From Nemertoderma westbladi (taxonomy: Eukaryota > Xenacoelomorpha > Nemertodermatida > Nemertodermatidae): a stretch of DNA of 20,497 bases. Below the pieces are notes generated by a model, which did no database searches, was not told the DNA's origin, and saw nothing but the letters and a program-made list of their open reading frames with translations. Where the stretch lies: the NCBI GenBank assembly GCA_032718475.1, contig JAUCBJ010006682.1, positions 1-20,497 on the forward strand. The letters are read 5' to 3'. Shown here in pieces: positions 17,378 to 20,497 of the stretch; the first letter of the stretch is position 1, and the number at the start of each line of letters is the position of its first letter. The position numbers and the translations under genes were made by a program.

Positions 17378-19908
17378 CTGTACCTCCTCACGTCCTCCTC
17401 CCTGGCCCGTTTCTTGGTTATCACTGTTCCTCTGGCATCATCCGCTTTCTGCTTCCGGACCTTCGCTGCCACTTCCTTGCTGATCCCGGTCGTCGGCTCC
17501 TTGGGCGCTGGTGTTATTAAAGCCCGATACCGCTTCGCCGGTGGCCCCTCAGAATGGCCTGGTTGTTTCCCTCGTGTGGCGTCCCATAGGATCATCTTCA
17601 TTGCCTTTGGTACGTGTTCCGCCAAGAAATCCCTAAACTCCCTCCGGTTCTCTGGTGTCCACCTGTCCAGGTACCGTTGCGTGTTCATAACTCCGGCGAA
17701 CGATGCCGCCGTAGCTACCTCTTGATAGGTAAACGGTAACCTTCGCTTTATTATTTCCATGTGGGTCTCCTGGTTTATGAGGAAGAAACCCCACTTGAAC
17801 TCTTGGGCCTTCATGCGCTGGCGCGTCATGGCCCCGACGTCGGCCCACTCCTCGAACCTCGTGAACTTCTCCTCGTCGCTCATCCAGTCGCACTCGCGTC
17901 CGTAGTGTCCCCGAAAGTGGCACTTTGGACATCGGTTATGCAACCGTGGACACGCCCCCATCCTGTGACTTGGTTCTCTACAATAGAGACAAAAGGTTCC
18001 CCGTTGGAACCGGTATAGGCAGCTGCTTTCCTGATGGGTCTGTCTCCCACAGTAGTCGCAGCCGAGTACCAATGTCTCGCGTCCCACCTCGTCCTTCGTC
18101 CCAAGCGATCTCCGCGGTCTATGGAGTCGCTGGTAGGCGAACTTCTCTACGTTGCTCTCCCTGTTCACGTCTATCTCTCCGCCCCTCTCGGGCATCGTCT
18201 CCCCGAATACTATCCGTGGTGCCGTCCCCGGTTGCTCGCCCAACCTGATGGTGCTCCCCGCGAAATCCATCGCCGGCCCCTCGTGCACCCAGGTCCGCTT
18301 GCCGGATCTGTTCCAGAAGGCCCTTGCCCCACTGGCCGTCACCACCCTTCCGCCAACCCAGTCCGTGTCCGAGTGGCCTATCCTTTCGATGGGCGGTATC
18401 TCTCCGAATTCGTCGTCGTCGTCCTCTTCTTCCGGTAGCGTCTCCAATCCCGGTATCCCGATGGATCCACTATGTCCCTTCCCGCCTTGGCTCTCGCCGG
18501 TAGCTCTCCATCCCTCTAGCTCCCTTAACTTCCTTGGCGGTTGGTCGCCCTCGGCGCCCGCTGGTATGGGCATCGTTTGCAACCCCGACGTCGACTGTTT
18601 CGGCGATCCCACCGTCCATCCCAATTCTCGTCCTAGAGACTCCCCCGAACTCCCTGACGAAGTCCAATGAAGCTCGTCTAGACCCGCCTGTTCCTCGAAG
18701 CCATAACTCTGTGTCCTGGCCTCCTCTTCCCTCTCCTCTGCTTCTATCCTCTCCCGTCTAGCGACTTCTTCCAGTCGCTTTGCTTCCCGTCTATCCATCT
18801 CTAGCTGCTCCCATCTCTGATACGGTGTATCCGTCTCCCCATCTACCAGATGTCGGCTGTTGTAGTACACCGACTCGCCCTTCAGCCCCGGGTGGTCTAC
18901 CAGACCGTCAAAGGCCGTCTTAAAGGCTCTCCTGTAGCTTAGGGGTGATCCCGATAACAGAAATGCCCCTGGTTCTCTTTCGATAACTACGGTCATGAAT
19001 AAGTTAAGTAAACTTATCATCATCCAGTCCTCCTGCAGGATATATCGCTTCTGATATACCTTTATCGCTCCTCTGCGAAACTGATATACCTCCTGCTTTC
19101 CCGGTCTCGCTCCCCACTTCAGCGAGTTCGCTAGTTCTGCTCCGTATTCTTCCCTAAACTTCCCCCAATCCATTGGTTTGTGGCATACGAGCCCCAATAA
19201 TTGGCCCATCGCCACCGCCCCGCATTGGCCTAAGTTCTCGACCACCCCCAATCCATCCGGTGCCGTCATAGCCATAAAGACTTTCTGCATATCCAGGAGG
19301 TTGGTGGCGTCCGGACCGATGATCCTCTCCGCGTCCTCGCGAATCGCCGATCCCACTTTCGTCGTCGACTTCTCTCTTACTAAGACCTGTACCGCTTTCG
19401 GCAGTCGGTCTAATTTCGGCCCGTCCTTCTTCCCATACGTCCCTAAGTCGAATAAGAAGATGTCCCCATTTGGCGCTGCCAAATGCAAGAGTATGGTCCT
19501 GGCCGATCCTGCCGTTCCTCGTCTCGATCCCGCTTCGTCTTCCACGGTTCCCTCGTCATCTAGGATCATATATCCTCCTCTGTTGACGGACTCTATGAAT
19601 CTTTTCCAGTCCTTCCTCGGCGATTCCCTCGGATACTTCGGAATCCCGAACTTCGCCTCGTCTCCTTTCACTACGTAGTGGAAGTGTTGGAAGATTGCGT
19701 TATCCAGCGACGGCGTCCCGTAGGTCCCGACCAACCGCTGTTCGTGCGCCTCCCGGAAGTGATCCTGCAGCGCTCGTGCCGCGTGACCCCTTTCCAACCT
19801 CTCGTAGTATCCTCTCGTCTTCTCCTCCGGGTGTCTTTCGGTGAAATCCACCAATATTTCTTTTCCTCCTGACTCCGCCTTTCTCTTCCTGATCAGCTTA
19901 CTCGCCAT
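17374..19908 (-). CDS. Exonuclease-like, coiled-coil, triple zinc-knuckle protein (gag/ORF1-like)
   Basis: An intact frame of 844 codons from ATG 19908. The frame is open three codons further, but that codon is GTG. Residues about 105-310 resemble the RNase D/EXD1-type 3'-5' exonuclease fold: MILDDEG (117-119, DxE motif I), TILLHLAA and DIFLFDLG strands, TTKVGSAIREDAERI (motif II, D192), then LLDMQKVF. The usual Y-x3-D motif III reads DWMMISLL, lacking the final Asp, so catalysis is doubtful. A charged helix (about 363-400, MDRREAKRLEEVARRER) is followed by a low-complexity linker with EEEDDDDE. Three CX2CX4HX4C zinc knuckles lie at 617-630, 640-653 and 660-673, and the C-terminus is basic (KKRAREEDVRRYR). 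Zinc knuckles plus coiled coil point to a nucleic-acid-binding retroelement gag/ORF1. No RT, protease or integrase follows. GC-rich composition contrasts with the AT-rich flank. A domesticated gag gene is the alternative. Confidence 0.8.
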   Translation of the reverse strand: MASKLIRKRKAESGGKEILVDFTERHPEEKTRGYYERLERGHAARALQDHFREAHEQRLVGTYGTPSLDNAIFQHFHYVVKGDEAKFGIPKYPRESPRKDWKRFIESVNRGGYMILDDEGTVEDEAGSRRGTAGSARTILLHLAAPNGDIFLFDLGTYGKKDGPKLDRLPKAVQVLVREKSTTKVGSAIREDAERIIGPDATNLLDMQKVFMAMTAPDGLGVVENLGQCGAVAMGQLLGLVCHKPMDWGKFREEYGAELANSLKWGARPGKQEVYQFRRGAIKVYQKRYILQEDWMMISLLNLFMTVVIEREPGAFLLSGSPLSYRRAFKTAFDGLVDHPGLKGESVYYNSRHLVDGETDTPYQRWEQLEMDRREAKRLEEVARRERIEAEEREEEARTQSYGFEEQAGLDELHWTSSGSSGESLGRELGWTVGSPKQSTSGLQTMPIPAGAEGDQPPRKLRELEGWRATGESQGGKGHSGSIGIPGLETLPEEEDDDDEFGEIPPIERIGHSDTDWVGGRVVTASGARAFWNRSGKRTWVHEGPAMDFAGSTIRLGEQPGTAPRIVFGETMPERGGEIDVNRESNVEKFAYQRLHRPRRSLGTKDEVGRETLVLGCDYCGRQTHQESSCLYRFQRGTFCLYCREPSHRMGACPRLHNRCPKCHFRGHYGRECDWMSDEEKFTRFEEWADVGAMTRQRMKAQEFKWGFFLINQETHMEIIKRRLPFTYQEVATAASFAGVMNTQRYLDRWTPENRREFRDFLAEHVPKAMKMILWDATRGKQPGHSEGPPAKRYRALITPAPKEPTTGISKEVAAKVRKQKADDARGTVITKKRAREEDVRRYR

Positions 19909-20403
19909 TCCGAACACTACACTCGCTCACCTGCAGGGTGGTGCCTTACCAAGGCGCAATACAGATGAGTGATGTATTGAGATGTTTCCTACAGTTCGAT
20001 AATGGCCTACTTTTCTACTTAACTGCGCCTTTCAAGCCTAATTTAATTTAATTAATTTCGGAGCTAGTAAATCAGCCTAGTTTACGATTTCTGTCCGTTA
20101 CTTTTATTATGTTCTAGAACGACTTTTCTTGTGTTACCACTATTTTCCGATTTTTAGCCCTATTCTATTTATTTATTTATTTTGCTTTGATTCTACTGTC
20201 CTACTACTTACTACTGCCTATGGATTTATTCTGTTCTCTCTTTGATCCATATTCTGGCCTAATCAGTGGGCCTATGCAGTACAGCAGTATGCGTCGTGTG
20301 GCCACACGATTTATCCAGCTGCACTCATATGCCCCCCTCTCGCTACTAACTCTACTTACTCCTAACTAATATCTATATCCTATTTTTACCCCCTTTTGCC
20401 TCT
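19909..20403. other. Upstream region of the zinc-knuckle ORF; no gene seen
   Basis: This would be the 5' leader or promoter side of the minus-strand ORF. GCCTTACCAAGGC (19943-19955) is a small hairpin. TCGTGTGGCCACACGA (20294-20309) is a perfect 16-bp palindrome. The rest is pyrimidine-rich on +, with ATTTATTTATTTAT at about 20167. No long-terminal-repeat pair with 16100-17300 was found by eye. Confidence 0.45.
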
Positions 20404-20497
20404 TACTCTCTCTCTCTAACTAGTGGTACTACGTACCCTCTCTAACTCTAACTCTAGGTACTACGTACCTACTAACTCTAACTCTAACTAGGTACTA
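20404..20497. repeat. ~33-bp repeat at window edge (GGTACTACGTACC / TAACTC)
   Basis: GGTACTA starts at 20425, 20457 and 20491, 32 and 34 bp apart, with CTAACTCTAACTCTA between. GGTAC/GTACC is itself an inverted repeat. The array runs off the window, so its length and relation to the ORF upstream region are unknown. Confidence 0.75.

Noticed and set aside
17312-18761. Several + strand ORFs of 75-172 codons
   Set aside because: They are antisense to the 844-codon minus ORF. The GC-rich, pyrimidine-rich + strand keeps several frames open by chance.
20440-20497. Telomeric repeat (CCCTAA)n
   Set aside because: The units read CTCTAA/TAACTC and are interrupted by GGTACTACGTACC; they do not match the animal telomere repeat.

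Overview
This is eukaryotic DNA, most likely from an animal. The only host-type gene signal is the first coding exon of a rhodopsin-class peptide GPCR (6559-6989, + strand). It ends at a consensus splice donor inside the codon for the E/DRY arginine. Most of the window is AT-rich, repeat-laden, intron-like or intergenic DNA. I see no prokaryotic operon structure, rRNA or tRNA. I cannot name the species.

Layout. (1) 1-4380 looks like one large composite with inverted organisation. A 38-bp motif at 11-48 recurs inverted at 4342-4379, and GGCAAAACCCC-type motifs lie at both ends. A 19-bp minisatellite of about 100 copies (366-2335) is followed by a shorter array of the same unit in opposite orientation (2930-3300). 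(2) 4563-4765 is a 27-bp AT-rich minisatellite. 4800-6540 is AT-rich with no convincing gene. (3) 6559-6989 is the GPCR exon, followed by at least 1.2 kb of intron-like DNA. (4) 8244-12714 is a foldback element with two inverted arms of about 447 bp. Its left arm is split by a roughly 3.2-kb RTE-like LINE (8370-11559, a decayed endonuclease-reverse transcriptase). Its centre holds a second, 5'-truncated copy of the same LINE in the other orientation, flanked by an 11-bp target-site duplication. (5) 14143-15036 is a second, truncated copy of the foldback element. It is interrupted by about 233 bp that include a centrin-like EF-hand coding fragment. (6) 15045-16015 holds two related arrays of a CGAAYTTAGTTCCAAT repeat, each ending in the same boundary sequence. 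(7) 16100-20497 changes to GC-rich, hairpin-rich DNA. It carries an intact 844-codon minus-strand ORF (17374-19908) that joins an RNase D/EXD-like 3'-5' exonuclease-type domain, a charged coiled-coil stretch and three canonical CCHC zinc knuckles. It looks like a retroelement gag/ORF1, but no polymerase lies beside it.

The genes do not form a pathway. The window records successive insertion: foldback elements, then LINEs inside one of them, and a captured exon inside another. The most unusual object is the orphan exonuclease-like/zinc-knuckle ORF and the cut-off ORF that starts in an ATGA overlap with its stop codon.
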